From positions 1,736,001 to 1,800,000 of the forward strand of contig NZ_JAMLIG010000001.1 in the NCBI RefSeq assembly GCF_023954305.1: DNA of 64,000 bases. The letters are read 5' to 3'. The DNA comes from Mesorhizobium sp. (lineage in GTDB: Bacteria > Pseudomonadota > Alphaproteobacteria > Rhizobiales > Rhizobiaceae). The notes under the pieces were generated by a model that saw nothing but the letters and a program-made list of their open reading frames with translations, made no database searches and was not told the origin of the DNA. Shown piece after piece: positions 15,835-24,736 of this stretch (position 1 is the first letter of the stretch; every line of letters begins with the position of its first letter). Made by a program: the position numbers and the translations under genes.

Positions 15835-16794
15835 CTAAGCCGCCACCACGGTGTTGCGCTGCCGTCCAAGGCCTGTGATCTCTGCCTCGACGATGTCGCC
15901 GGCAACGAGGAAGGACCCTGTCCCCTGTCCCACGCCGGCCGGTGTCCCCGTGGCAATAAGGTCGCCACTTTCGAGCGTCAACATGGCAGATAGGTAAGCC
16001 AGTTGATCCTCGAGCGAAAAGATCATTCCGGATGCGACGCCATCTTGTTTGAGTTGCCCGTTGACCCAAAGGCGCAACTGCAGCGCCCGGTAGTCCGGAA
16101 CCTGAGACGCCGGAACGAAATACGGTCCGGTCGGAAGGAAGGTGTCGTAGCTTTTTCCGGCGAGCCAGTCCGAGCGAATGTTGGGTCGATCCTCGCGCCA
16201 GGTCGCGGCACGGCACGAGACGTCGTTGATCACCACATAGCCTGCGACGTGGTCCATCGCCTGACCTGCCGAGACTTTGTACGCCGGCCGACCGACAACC
16301 GCCGCCAGCTCAATCTCCCAATCGATCCGGTGGTCCGCACCGGGCAGCCGGATATCGTCGTAAGGTCCGACCGAGCAACTTGTAGCCTTCAGGAAGTGGT
16401 AAGGAGCGTCGGGACGGCGCGGCGCATTCTGTTGGGCCGAACTCGGGCCGGTAAATCCCGTTTTGGTCATTTCCGCCACGTGGGCCGAATAGTTCGCTGC
16501 GGCGCACAGCACTTTTCCCGGTCGCGGGATGGGTGAAATCAGCTCCGGCGCATGCAGGGTGATCTCCTCGAGCGCCTTCGCCCCGAGGCTCTCTAGCCCG
16601 TCGGCGATGGCTTGCAGCATCGGCTGCGCATAGTCCCAGTCCGCGAGCAGGGCACGCATGCCGGGTTCGACAAGGGAGACCTTCAGCCGTTCAGCGGCGT
16701 CGGCCAACGGAATGTGCCTGTTATCCAACAACATCACCGTTTCGGCAGTCCCCGCGTTTGTCCGGACACGGCCAAGTGAGAAGCTCGTTCCCAT
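15835..16794 (-). CDS. Fumarylacetoacetate hydrolase-family protein
   Basis: FAH-superfamily enzyme, 319 aa. The core opens with KVLCAAANYSAHVAEM, followed by the acidic metal site in IDWEIELAAVVG (two Glu) and Asp in VINDVSCRA. TPAGVG near the C-terminus is the family end motif. Start ATG 16794 has AAAGGTG upstream. Members hydrolyse or decarboxylate 2-oxo acids from ring-cleavage products. It is divergent from the amidohydrolase across a promoter that holds a shared quasi-palindrome. Confidence 0.9.
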   Translation of the reverse strand: MGTSFSLGRVRTNAGTAETVMLLDNRHIPLADAAERLKVSLVEPGMRALLADWDYAQPMLQAIADGLESLGAKALEEITLHAPELISPIPRPGKVLCAAANYSAHVAEMTKTGFTGPSSAQQNAPRRPDAPYHFLKATSCSVGPYDDIRLPGADHRIDWEIELAAVVGRPAYKVSAGQAMDHVAGYVVINDVSCRAATWREDRPNIRSDWLAGKSYDTFLPTGPYFVPASQVPDYRALQLRLWVNGQLKQDGVASGMIFSLEDQLAYLSAMLTLESGDLIATGTPAGVGQGTGSFLVAGDIVEAEITGLGRQRNTVVAA

Positions 16795-16805
16795 ATTTTC
16801 ACCTT

Positions 16806-16829
16806 TATTTCTCTTGAGAAGGAATTTAT
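16806..16829 (+). promoter_or_regulatory. Quasi-palindrome shared with the 25961 promoter
   Basis: TATTTCTCTT-GA-GAAGGAATTTAT in the divergent promoter of the FAA hydrolase and amidohydrolase. The inner dyad is TTCTC-TT-GAGAA. A similar sequence (17 of the first 22 bases identical) stands before the TRAP binding-protein gene at 25961. Candidate operator of the TetR protein at 15015. Confidence 0.45.
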
Positions 16830-16905
16830 AGGGTTGGTGGTGAGTGTCAACCGCTTTCGCGTTTCGCGTCGCGGAACTCGGCACGGATCAAGGAAAGGAT
16901 CGACG

Positions 16906-17877
16906 TTGAGCGGAAAAGACCGGTTGGATGTCGTCGTGCTAGAAGAGCACTACTCGGACGCAGAGCTGGATGCCTGGCGTGGCATAGCTCCCGCCGGCCC
17001 CATGGCGGCTGCACTGAGAATATCCGCCGAAGCACGAGTCGCGCGACTCGACAAACTCGGGATCACGACCGAAATCCTGGCGCTGGCGCCGCCCGGCCTT
17101 CAGGGCGTACATGCCCCTGAAGCCGCCGAGGTGGCCCGAGGGGTCAACGACCGCCTCGCGCAATACACATCTGAAGCCCCCGACCGACTGGCAGCGTTCG
17201 CGGCGCTGCCGACATTCGATCCAGTGAGCGCCGCCGACGAGTTGAGGCGCTGCGTCAGGGATCTCGGAATGGTCGGCGCGATGATCCATGGCCCGACACA
17301 GGGTCGCTTCCTAGACGACGAGAGCTTCGCGCCGATCTTCGCTGCAGCAGAAGACCTCAGGGTGCCCCTTTATGTCCACCCATCGGAAATACTACAGCAG
17401 GTTCGCGAAGCCTATTTCGCGCCTTACGACGTTACGCATCCGATGTTTATTCGTGCCGGATGGGGCTACACGATCGAGGCCGGAACGCATGCCCTGCGGC
17501 TGATCCTGTCTGGCCGCCTGCAGCGTCACCCGGACCTCAAAATCATACTCGGACACCTCGGAGAAGGTATCCCGTACATGATGGACAGGATCGACGAGGC
17601 CCTATCGCGTGACACACCGATGAAGGACTTCAATGCGGTCTTCCGGCACCATTTCCATGTCACCACCAGCGGCTTCTTCTCGGATGTGGCTCTGGAGTGC
17701 TGTGTGAACCAGATCGGTGCGGAGCGGGTGATGTTCTCGATAGACGCACCCTACGCCTCGGCCGAAGCCGGGATGGCTTGGCTCGAGGCCCGCTGTTCCG
17801 AAGCTGAAGACGCCACGGATCAGGCACGCGTCAGGGCTCTAGCGGCCGGCAATGCCCGCGCCCTGCTGAAGCTGTGA
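16906..17877 (+). CDS. Amidohydrolase-2 family decarboxylase/hydrolase (gamma-resorcylate decarboxylase-like)
   Basis: TIM-barrel metal enzyme of the ACMSD/gamma-resorcylate decarboxylase group, 323 aa. The N-terminal LEEHY (E13, H15) replaces the usual HxH, as in gamma-resorcylate decarboxylases. Further ligands are H158 (YVHPS), H217 (GHLGEG) and D280 (FSIDAPY). I chose TTG 16906 because AAGGAAAGG is well placed; the upstream ATG 16834 sits inside the promoter. It lies 10 nt before the next gene, so is co-transcribed. It probably removes CO2 from a hydroxybenzoate or hydrolyses a lactone; the substrate is inferred. Confidence 0.88.
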   Translation: MSGKDRLDVVVLEEHYSDAELDAWRGIAPAGPMAAALRISAEARVARLDKLGITTEILALAPPGLQGVHAPEAAEVARGVNDRLAQYTSEAPDRLAAFAALPTFDPVSAADELRRCVRDLGMVGAMIHGPTQGRFLDDESFAPIFAAAEDLRVPLYVHPSEILQQVREAYFAPYDVTHPMFIRAGWGYTIEAGTHALRLILSGRLQRHPDLKIILGHLGEGIPYMMDRIDEALSRDTPMKDFNAVFRHHFHVTTSGFFSDVALECCVNQIGAERVMFSIDAPYASAEAGMAWLEARCSEAEDATDQARVRALAAGNARALLKL

Positions 17878-17887
17878 GGAAGGTGCG

Positions 17888-18748
17888 ATGACAGAATACG
17901 ACCTCCCCCCGGTTCCCTTTGCGCTCGGCATGGCCTCGTCGAATGGCAGCCCGCCGTTTCCGCTGCTCGTCTTCGATGACGGGGCGGCTGTCGCACTTCA
18001 CTCCCTACGGGCGCTCGCGACGGAGCTCGGATTGCCGCTGCCCTGCGACAGCGTGTTCGCGCTACTGCAGGACTGGGATCGCTCCATCGCCGCCCTGGCG
18101 ACACTCGCCCAGGCCCTCGCCTACGACGACCGCGCCCGGGGACATCGCGGATACTTTGCCCCCGAGGATCTGTTCCACCCGGAGCGCCTGGTCCCGGAGA
18201 CCCGCCAGATGTTTCGGCTTCAAGGCGAGCAAAGCGTTGCCGTGCCCGTCTCGTCGCAAGGCGGCGCACAATCGTCACTGGCGCTCGACCAGTCGGCCCA
18301 GGACTCCGTGCCTTCGTTCGCCCTTTGCGCAGTCATGGGACGCATGTGCAGGGATGCCGAGCCAGAAGCTGCAGCTCAGGCTATCGCCGGCTGGACGCTC
18401 GGTGTCGAACTGCAGCGACCAAGACAATCCGGCGTCGGCAGACATGGCGCCCCGGGCAGCTTGGTGCTTGGTCCGGTCATCGTCCCAGCGATCTTTACTG
18501 GCGACCTGGCGGGATGCTCCTTCCGCTTCGCCACCATGGGCAACGTCGTGGCGGCGGGACCGCTGTCAAGATGGTCATCCGACGCAGCAGGCCGCATCGC
18601 AGCGCTCTCGCGCGAGTCGCTGCTGCTGCCGGGCGACATCATTGTTTTCGGAGAGGCTCCGGCGGAGGGGACCCCACCTGCAGGCGCGGTAGACATGCTG
18701 GAGGCCACTGCCCCCGGCTTCGGACAGATCAAGGTGAGCCTTAGGTAA
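17888..18748 (+). CDS. Divergent FAH-fold-like protein, function unknown
   Basis: 286 aa, second gene of the plus-strand operon. It resembles FAH-family proteins in outline: an N-terminal beta domain (PFALGMASSNG, PLLVFDDGAAVALH) and a core segment (AGWTLGVELQRPR, GSLVLGPVIVPA). The expected catalytic His and the acidic triad (ExE...D) are not found at their places. It may be a non-catalytic partner or a strongly diverged enzyme. Start ATG 17888 follows GAGGAAGG. No firm family assignment can be made by eye. Confidence 0.7.
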   Translation: MTEYDLPPVPFALGMASSNGSPPFPLLVFDDGAAVALHSLRALATELGLPLPCDSVFALLQDWDRSIAALATLAQALAYDDRARGHRGYFAPEDLFHPERLVPETRQMFRLQGEQSVAVPVSSQGGAQSSLALDQSAQDSVPSFALCAVMGRMCRDAEPEAAAQAIAGWTLGVELQRPRQSGVGRHGAPGSLVLGPVIVPAIFTGDLAGCSFRFATMGNVVAAGPLSRWSSDAAGRIAALSRESLLLPGDIIVFGEAPAEGTPPAGAVDMLEATAPGFGQIKVSLR

Positions 18749-18761
18749 GGAGGACAGGACC

Positions 18762-19775
18762 ATGGCGATTACTGGCATCGAAACGCTTAGATACGGCGTC
18801 GAAAACGTCGACGAATGTGTGCACTTCTTCGAAGATTTCGGCCTGCAGCTAGCCTCGCGAGATGACAGTTGCGCGTTGTTCAAGCTCGACGAGGGCAGCA
18901 AGGTCGAACTGCGCCCGATCTCCGACCCCTCATTGCCTGAGACCGTGCTGCGTGGCACCGGTGTTCGCGAGACAATCTGGGGCGTCGATACCCTGGAAAA
19001 CCTCGAAGCTCTTGTTCGAGGCCTGGAGACCGATCGTGAAGTGCGGCGCGACGCCGATGGCACAGCGCATTTCAGCACAGATTGCGGGCTGGCACTCGGA
19101 TTGCGGGTCTTCGAACGGAAGAAGGTTGTCTATGCCCCCGATCCGCTGAACGCCGCTGGAAATCCAGGTCGGCTGAATGTCTCGCGAAAGTGGCGGCTCC
19201 GGGCCCGACCCAAGACGATCACCCACGTTGTCTTCACCGTCGAGGACTACGTGAAGACTTACCGGTTCTTCGAGGAGCGTCTGAAATTCCGGCTCTCCGA
19301 ATACCAGATCAAGTTCGGTATCTACCTCCGTTGCGACGGGGCGAACGATCATCACAACCTGTTCTTCCTCGACCAGAACGCCGGCAGTGCACCGGGCTAC
19401 CCGATCTTCCACCACGCGAACTTCGGGGTCGAGGATATCGACGAGATGATGGTCGGTACAAACTACATGACACGACGCGGCTGGAACACCGGCAACCTGG
19501 GACAAGGACGTCACCGAATCGCCTCGGCGCTTTTCAGCTACTTCAAATGCCCAACCGGCGGCGAAGCCGAGTACGGCGCTGACAGTGACTACCTCGATGA
19601 CAACTACGTGCCGCGCGAATGGAACGCATTGTTCGGTGTACAGACCTGGATGACCAAACAGCCTGACTGGATGAAAAACGCCCAGATCGAATGGCATTCC
19701 AAACACATGACCGAGGGCATGCCGGCACATGTCCGCTCCAAGGCAGACCTTCCCACTGACGGCAAAGTAGCCTGA
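18762..19775 (+). CDS. VOC-family extradiol dioxygenase-like protein
   Basis: Two-domain vicinal-oxygen-chelate protein, 337 aa. The N-terminal VOC module spans about 1-125 and the C-terminal one about 150-290. Probable metal ligands of the C-terminal module are H155 (THVVF), H217 or H218 (FHHANF) and E268/E270 (GGEAEY), the type I extradiol dioxygenase arrangement. A His pair (DHHNLFF, 197-198) lies in between. The start has GGAGGACAGG upstream. It is the likely ring-cleaving step of the cluster, with the neighbouring FAH-family proteins acting on the product. Confidence 0.85.
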   Translation: MAITGIETLRYGVENVDECVHFFEDFGLQLASRDDSCALFKLDEGSKVELRPISDPSLPETVLRGTGVRETIWGVDTLENLEALVRGLETDREVRRDADGTAHFSTDCGLALGLRVFERKKVVYAPDPLNAAGNPGRLNVSRKWRLRARPKTITHVVFTVEDYVKTYRFFEERLKFRLSEYQIKFGIYLRCDGANDHHNLFFLDQNAGSAPGYPIFHHANFGVEDIDEMMVGTNYMTRRGWNTGNLGQGRHRIASALFSYFKCPTGGEAEYGADSDYLDDNYVPREWNALFGVQTWMTKQPDWMKNAQIEWHSKHMTEGMPAHVRSKADLPTDGKVA

Positions 19776-19788
19776 ACGGCGATAGGAA

Positions 19789-19813
19789 GGGCCGGACCTC
19801 ATTGGGCCGGCCC
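19789..19813. terminator. Hairpin between VOC gene and cyclase gene
   Basis: Stem GGGCCGG / CCGGCCC with an 11-nt loop between convergent stops (19775 and 19837). Confidence 0.6.
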
Positions 19814-19836
19814 ATATCGGAGAAGCTCAGCTCTTC

Positions 19837-20604
19837 TCAGCGCAGGAATGCAATTGGTCTGCACCACCCGGCGCTGGCGTCCTTGATCTTCACGGGAAAG
19901 CATTGAACCTGGAAGCCGTGCGACGGCAGTTGCTCAAGGTTGGCAAGCTTCTCCATGTGACAGTAGCCACGAACCATTCCCGCTCGATGTCCTTCCCAGA
20001 TCAGAGAGGCATCTCCGCTAGCGGCTACTTTCTTGGCGGTGTGGACGAATGGAGCATCCCAGCTCCAGCCATCCGTGCCGCAGACCCGCATGCCACGCTC
20101 GGTCATCCAGCAGGTGGCCTCCATCCCCATACCACATCCGCGCAATACGTAGTCCGGCTGGCCATAGGCAGCGCCGGCCGCAGTATTGACCAGAACGATA
20201 TCGCCGGGCTGCAGGGTATGGCCGATCCGGCCGAACTCGGCCTCGACTTCGGCGGCAGTGACGACATGGCCATCGGGCAGATGCCGGAAGTCAAGCTTTA
20301 CCCCAGGGCCCACGCACCATTCCAGCGGCACTTCGTCGATGGTGATGGCCCGCTTTCCGCCATCCATTGTGGAATGGTAGTGGTAGGGCGCGTCGAGATG
20401 GGTGCCGTTGTGAGTAGACAGGCGGATACGCTCTACAGCCCAGCCCTCGCCCCCGGGAAGCTGGTCAGCCGTGATACCGGGGAACGACTTGAGGAGCATG
20501 TCTTGCGTCGTTGCATGGCCTAGGTAGGTGATTTCAGGATGGTTGCCAGGCGGGTCCGCATATGTCGTGTTTTCGAGTGCTCGGGCAAGGTCGATCAGCT
20601 TCAT
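19837..20604 (-). CDS. Cyclase-family metal-dependent hydrolase (kynurenine formamidase fold)
   Basis: 255 aa. The diagnostic motif HNGTHLDAPYH (residues 65-75) supplies the metal-binding His/Asp set of the cyclase/KynB family. A later Glu/His pair (FVHTAKK, WEGHRAG) fits the fold. Start ATG 20604 follows GGAGGAG. Members hydrolyse amides, esters or lactones, for example isatin hydrolase and N-formylkynurenine formamidase. It lies downstream of a broken GST gene on the same strand, in a block of ring-degradation genes. Confidence 0.9.
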   Translation of the reverse strand: MKLIDLARALENTTYADPPGNHPEITYLGHATTQDMLLKSFPGITADQLPGGEGWAVERIRLSTHNGTHLDAPYHYHSTMDGGKRAITIDEVPLEWCVGPGVKLDFRHLPDGHVVTAAEVEAEFGRIGHTLQPGDIVLVNTAAGAAYGQPDYVLRGCGMGMEATCWMTERGMRVCGTDGWSWDAPFVHTAKKVAASGDASLIWEGHRAGMVRGYCHMEKLANLEQLPSHGFQVQCFPVKIKDASAGWCRPIAFLR

Positions 20605-20618
20605 TCTTCTCCTCCGTT

Positions 20619-21108
20619 TCAAGAATGGCGGTCAGACCAACCGCTCTGCGATGGAAGCCCAGTGCGCGGATTCCTGGACTTTGCTGGCGAGCGGAGGCGC
20701 GGCATGCGACGGACAGCTTCCTCGATTTCCGCCGGTGTCTTCGTAGCCAGCATGCGGTCACGCGCCGTGGTGCCAAAGGTCATCGTGCTGATGGCATCAT
20801 GGATGTCGAGGCACCGCAGCAACCAGTGTCGGCTTTGGAACTCTCCCTCGCGGTCATCCGGCATAAGGCGCTCGGCGTTACCAAGCGTGTCGAGATACTC
20901 GATGATCAGACTGGATTCGACGAGAACCCTCCCGTCGTGAACCAGCGTCGGCACTACGGCGTCGGGGTTCAACGCGAGATACTCCGGCATAAACTGTTCC
21001 CCGTTGAAAGGTCTGCTTCGCGGCTCTCCCAGGCGAGGCCCTTCTCGGTGAGAACAGAAGAACCTTCTGCGAGCGAACCGAGGTGAGCCCGTAGTAGAGT
21101 GTCAGCAC
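20619..21108 (-). pseudogene. Glutathione S-transferase pseudogene (two frameshifts, 3' truncated)
   Basis: Reading from GTG 21108 (AAGGAG upstream) gives an intact GST start, MLTLYYGLTSVRSQKVLL. The frame then breaks at about 21055 and continues in another frame as VLTEKGLAWESREADLSTG. It breaks again at a C-run at about 20999-21002 (G-run on the coding strand) and resumes as EQFMPEYLALNPDAVVP through ESSLIIEYLD. Each break is explained by one missing base. The C-terminal helical domain stops after about 110 further residues, short of the usual 200+ aa. It was probably a maleylpyruvate/maleylacetoacetate isomerase-type or etherase-type GST of the pathway. Confidence 0.8.
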
Positions 21109-21144
21109 TGTTGTGCTCCTTGATGGGTGGAAGCCGGCAACGGG

Positions 21145-23046
21145 TCAGCGTGTGCCGGGCAGCCACAGAGCGATGATGGGGAAGGCGATGAGAAGGCCGA
21201 TCTTGACGATGTCCGCCACAACAAAGGGCCACACGCCGCGGTAGACCTCGGAGAGCGGCAGATCGCGGGAGATCGACTTCAGGATGAAGAGGTTGAGGCC
21301 GAAGGGCGGTGTGATCATGCCGGTCTCCACCAGGCACACAGTCAGGATGCCCCACCAGATCGGATCGAGCCCGAGCTGCTGGATGAGCGGCAGGAACACC
21401 GGAACGGTGATGATCATGATCGCAAAGGTGTCCATGACCGTTCCAAGCAGCAGGTAGAGCAACGCGATGCAAAGCACGATGATGATAGGCTCTGAGCTCA
21501 GCGACGACATCCATGCCACGAAGAGGTCCGGCACTCCCGAGATCCCGACGAGGAAGGAGAAATTCACGGCCCCGAAGATGAGCACGTAAAGGATCGCAAC
21601 CGTCGTCGTGGTTTCGCGCATCACCTGCCAGATCGTGTCGCGGCGAAGCCTGCCCCGCGCGAGAGACACGCAGAAGGCGCCAACTGCACCGACCGAAGCC
21701 GCCTCGGTCTCGGTAAAAAGGCCCGAGTAGAGGCCGCCGACGACCGCCCCGATCAGCAGGATAACCTGCCAGCTCGCAAGCAGGCTGCGTCCAATTTCTG
21801 CAAGCGGTTGCCGAGCACCGGCAGGTGCCGCGACATTGGAAAATCGTACCGTAAGGAAGATGGCCGCCATGTAGAGTGCCACCGCCAGCAATGCCGGCAC
21901 CAGCGCCGCTATGAAGAGCGTGCCGATGGATTCCTCGGTCAGCAGGGCGTAGACCACGATGACCGTCGAGGGCGGCACGAGTTGCCCCAACGTGCCGCCG
22001 GCTGCCACGGTGCCCGCAGCGAGCGAACGGTCGTAGTTCCGCTGCGCCATCTCCGGCAGGGCCACCTTGCCAATGGTAGCGGACGTGGCCAGTGAAGAGC
22101 CCGTAAGTGCGCCGAAACCGGCAGATCCTAAGATGGTCGCGTAGGCCAGACCGCCACGGAGATGCCCGACAGCTGTATTGGCAAGGCGGTAGATGTCGCC
22201 GGACATACCCGCCACTGTCGCAAACGAGCCCATGAGCAGAAAGAGCGGGAGCACGGCGAGGTTGTCGTCGTACATCATATCTTCGACCAGACGCCCGACC
22301 ATTCCGAGGCTCGGCTCGGCCCCGATGATGAGGGACGCGCCGAGCAGGCCGGCCAGGCCGGTCGCTCCACCGATCGGGACGGACAGGAGTATGAGAACCC
22401 ACATCAGGCCGAAGCACGCCAGCGCGACCTGCGGCGAAGGCATCGCGAAGAGTTGCTGAACGCCGGCCCAGACCTGTTCGCCGAAGATGATGCACCCGAC
22501 AATAGCTGCAGCCGCGATGGCACCCGTAACGATGCCGGCCATGCGGTTAAGCGCGATGGCGTCCGATAGGAAAAGCGCGACCTGAAGAAGCTGGATCGGC
22601 AGCGTCAGAGCAAAGACACCGGTAACCGCCATCAGCAGAGCGCCGATCGGAAAGCTCAGTATCGATGATGTTCGACCCAACTCGATCATCCTCTCGGCAT
22701 TCAGGCCAAGACGGACCGTCACGATAGTCATGAACAGGAGGAGTGTGGCCGCACCGAGTACCCTAAGCCAAGCGAATGCCGTACGCCCAACGATGTTCTG
22801 GGCGAGGTCGATCGTGATGTCCACGCGCCCCGCGGCGCCTGCAGGAAGACATGCGGCGACGCCGATAGCCAGCAGCGGCGACGTGATTTCATTCAGCCCG
22901 TCGATCGGATCGTTGAACAATGTGCGCAACAGCACATCGGCAACGGTAACGATACCGATGCCGAGAATGCCCAGGACGCCGAGAGCGGCGATTCGCTCGG
23001 TAAGCGCCAGTGCAAGGACGTCGAGACGTTCAAGAAGCGCTCTCAT
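21145..23046 (-). CDS. TRAP transporter fused permease (DctQ-DctM)
   Basis: 633 aa membrane protein fusing the 4-helix small subunit (about residues 1-180) to the 12-helix large subunit (about 200-633). DctM motifs include LPLFLLMGSFA, GSAGFGALTGSSLATSATIG, AAGGTLGQLVPPS and TETEAASVGAVGA. Its ATG overlaps the stop of the small upstream gene (ATGA). The likely receptor is the DctP at 26064. It imports the substrate of the surrounding catabolic enzymes. Confidence 0.93.
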   Translation of the reverse strand: MRALLERLDVLALALTERIAALGVLGILGIGIVTVADVLLRTLFNDPIDGLNEITSPLLAIGVAACLPAGAAGRVDITIDLAQNIVGRTAFAWLRVLGAATLLLFMTIVTVRLGLNAERMIELGRTSSILSFPIGALLMAVTGVFALTLPIQLLQVALFLSDAIALNRMAGIVTGAIAAAAIVGCIIFGEQVWAGVQQLFAMPSPQVALACFGLMWVLILLSVPIGGATGLAGLLGASLIIGAEPSLGMVGRLVEDMMYDDNLAVLPLFLLMGSFATVAGMSGDIYRLANTAVGHLRGGLAYATILGSAGFGALTGSSLATSATIGKVALPEMAQRNYDRSLAAGTVAAGGTLGQLVPPSTVIVVYALLTEESIGTLFIAALVPALLAVALYMAAIFLTVRFSNVAAPAGARQPLAEIGRSLLASWQVILLIGAVVGGLYSGLFTETEAASVGAVGAFCVSLARGRLRRDTIWQVMRETTTTVAILYVLIFGAVNFSFLVGISGVPDLFVAWMSSLSSEPIIIVLCIALLYLLLGTVMDTFAIMIITVPVFLPLIQQLGLDPIWWGILTVCLVETGMITPPFGLNLFILKSISRDLPLSEVYRGVWPFVVADIVKIGLLIAFPIIALWLPGTR

Positions 23047-23345
23047 CCCCCTGCCTGCTCCGCGGTGGCCAGGGATTCGTCGAAGCCGTACCGGTCAAAG
23101 TTCATTCGCCGGAACTCGACGGTCTTGTCATCCCGGAAGCGCCGGATACGGAAGGCCGCGATCCCGGGCCTGCGTCTGTATCTATCTGTCGCAACCATGA
23201 CGGACACCATCGCCCCATCGCCGTCCAGGCAGATATCGCAGGCGTCGTCGTCGCCGAGAGCCTCGTTGCAGGGCTCCAAGATGTCGTTGTCCAATGCCGT
23301 GAGCCCGCCCCTGCAACAGGCTTCATGCGGATTCTTTTCTGGCAT
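23043..23345 (-). CDS. Small Cys-rich protein coupled to the TRAP permease
   Basis: 100 aa, no family recognised. The N-terminal half carries HEACC, a Cys in LEPCNEALG and DACDICLDGDG, so a metal or disulphide site is plausible. The C-terminal half is basic (RYRRRPGIAAFRIRRFRDD). It has no signal peptide or membrane segment. ATGA overlap with the TRAP permease start supports its being translated. It could be a regulator or assembly factor; nothing further can be said. Confidence 0.7.
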   Translation of the reverse strand: MPEKNPHEACCRGGLTALDNDILEPCNEALGDDDACDICLDGDGAMVSVMVATDRYRRRPGIAAFRIRRFRDDKTVEFRRMNFDRYGFDESLATAEQAGG

Positions 23346-23382
23346 CTCGTCCTCCCACTGATACCGTTGATTTCGCTGATCG

Positions 23383-24699
23383 CTATCGCGGCGGAAGGAT
23401 ATGTCCTTCGCAGACGCCCAAACCGATGGACCGGGCCGAAGGCGCTCTGCAGCGACCGGTCATGATGACTCTTGTTCCGTCATCGAGATAACGGTGCGGC
23501 CTGCCGCCGACATTGATTGGTTTTTGGCCGTCTTCGGTCAGTTCCAGCAAGCAGCCGAGACTATCCGCCTCCGGTCCCGAGATCGTCCCGCTGCCCAGCA
23601 AATCACCGGCTCGCAGGTTGCAGCCGTTGCTGGCATGGTGAGCCACCATCTGGGAAGCGCTCCAGTGCATGTCGGTGAAGCGCGAGAGGGTGATCGTCTC
23701 AGCCGCTTTCCCCTCTGAGCGCATCTCGACAGTCTCGATGGCGCAGGCGATCTCGATGGGCCAAGTCTGGTCCCCGCCCTGCCGTGGCACAAGGTGAGGC
23801 GGCGGTGGCGGCATGCTTTCGTCACGCGCGGCCCTTTCGGCGAGGAAGGGCAGCAGGGCTTCGGAAGTGACGATCCACGGTGAGATCGTGGTCGCGAAAC
23901 TCTTGGCGAGAAACGGGCCCAACGGCAGATTCTCCCACCTCTGGATGTCCCGTGCCGACCAGTCATTCTGTAGACAGACGCCGAAGATCATGTCGGCGGC
24001 CTGATCGATCGGCACCGTCTCGCCCAAGGCGTTCCCGCCCCTCACGACTATGCCCAGTTCAACCTCATAGTCCAGCATCCGGCAAGCCGCATAGACCGGG
24101 GCTTCGCCAGGCCTTGCCGGGGGAAGCTGTCCCTTGGGGCGAAGGACAGGTGTCCCCGACACCACAACAGATGATGCACGACCGTGATAGCCGACGGGCA
24201 GGAAGTGATAGTTCGGCTGCAGCGGAACAGGCCGGTTGAAGATGCGCGATGCGTTCACGGCGTGATGCATCGAACAGAAGAAATCGGTGTAGTCGCCGAT
24301 TTTCATCGGCAGGAGCATGTCCGCATCCGCAATCGGGGAAAGGGCGCTGGATGGTGCCCTGTTCGCATCCGGCGTCATCTCCGACAGCGCGTCGAAGATC
24401 GCGGCTCGAAGGCTGCGGGCATGAAGGGGCGACAGCGCGATCAGCGGATTCAGATCGCCGTTGGCGCATGCCTCGGCGGCTTCCGCCGCAAGTCCACCAA
24501 AGGCACATGCCCGGGCGACCGAAAGCACGTCAAGCGCCCGGTCGCCGATCGCGACAACCACCCTGGGCCGCCCGCTCTCCTTGTCCCGTAATCTGCCAAA
24601 AGGAAGATTCTGGATCGGGAAATCAATATCTGGGTCGTTTGCGGTATGCACCCAACTGCGGGCATTCGCGTCATGTGTACGGTCAAGCTTGACTTGCAT
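23383..24699 (-). CDS. fahA: Fumarylacetoacetase
   Basis: Full-length FAH, 438 aa, with the SH3-like N-terminal domain and the catalytic core. Seen: DYTDF (136-140) with the catalytic His in CSMHHA (145/146), PVGYHGRASS, E212 and E214 in LDYEVELG, and D246 in LQNDWSARDIQ. These are the metal and catalytic residues of eukaryotic and bacterial fumarylacetoacetases, which hydrolyse fumarylacetoacetate to fumarate and acetoacetate. Start ATG 24699 is supported by AAGGA; an upstream ATG at 24729 is less likely. It is downstream of the FAD monooxygenase. Confidence 0.93.
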   Translation of the reverse strand: MQVKLDRTHDANARSWVHTANDPDIDFPIQNLPFGRLRDKESGRPRVVVAIGDRALDVLSVARACAFGGLAAEAAEACANGDLNPLIALSPLHARSLRAAIFDALSEMTPDANRAPSSALSPIADADMLLPMKIGDYTDFFCSMHHAVNASRIFNRPVPLQPNYHFLPVGYHGRASSVVVSGTPVLRPKGQLPPARPGEAPVYAACRMLDYEVELGIVVRGGNALGETVPIDQAADMIFGVCLQNDWSARDIQRWENLPLGPFLAKSFATTISPWIVTSEALLPFLAERAARDESMPPPPPHLVPRQGGDQTWPIEIACAIETVEMRSEGKAAETITLSRFTDMHWSASQMVAHHASNGCNLRAGDLLGSGTISGPEADSLGCLLELTEDGQKPINVGGRPHRYLDDGTRVIMTGRCRAPSARSIGLGVCEGHILPPR

Positions 24700-24736
24700 G
24701 GAGCAGGTCCTTCGAAACTCTGGCACCAAGGTCCAG

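Noticed and set aside
20969..22495. 508-aa minus-strand frame over the fused TRAP permease
   Set aside because: Shadow frame with no family resemblance, except that its last ~25 codons are the middle frame of the GST pseudogene.
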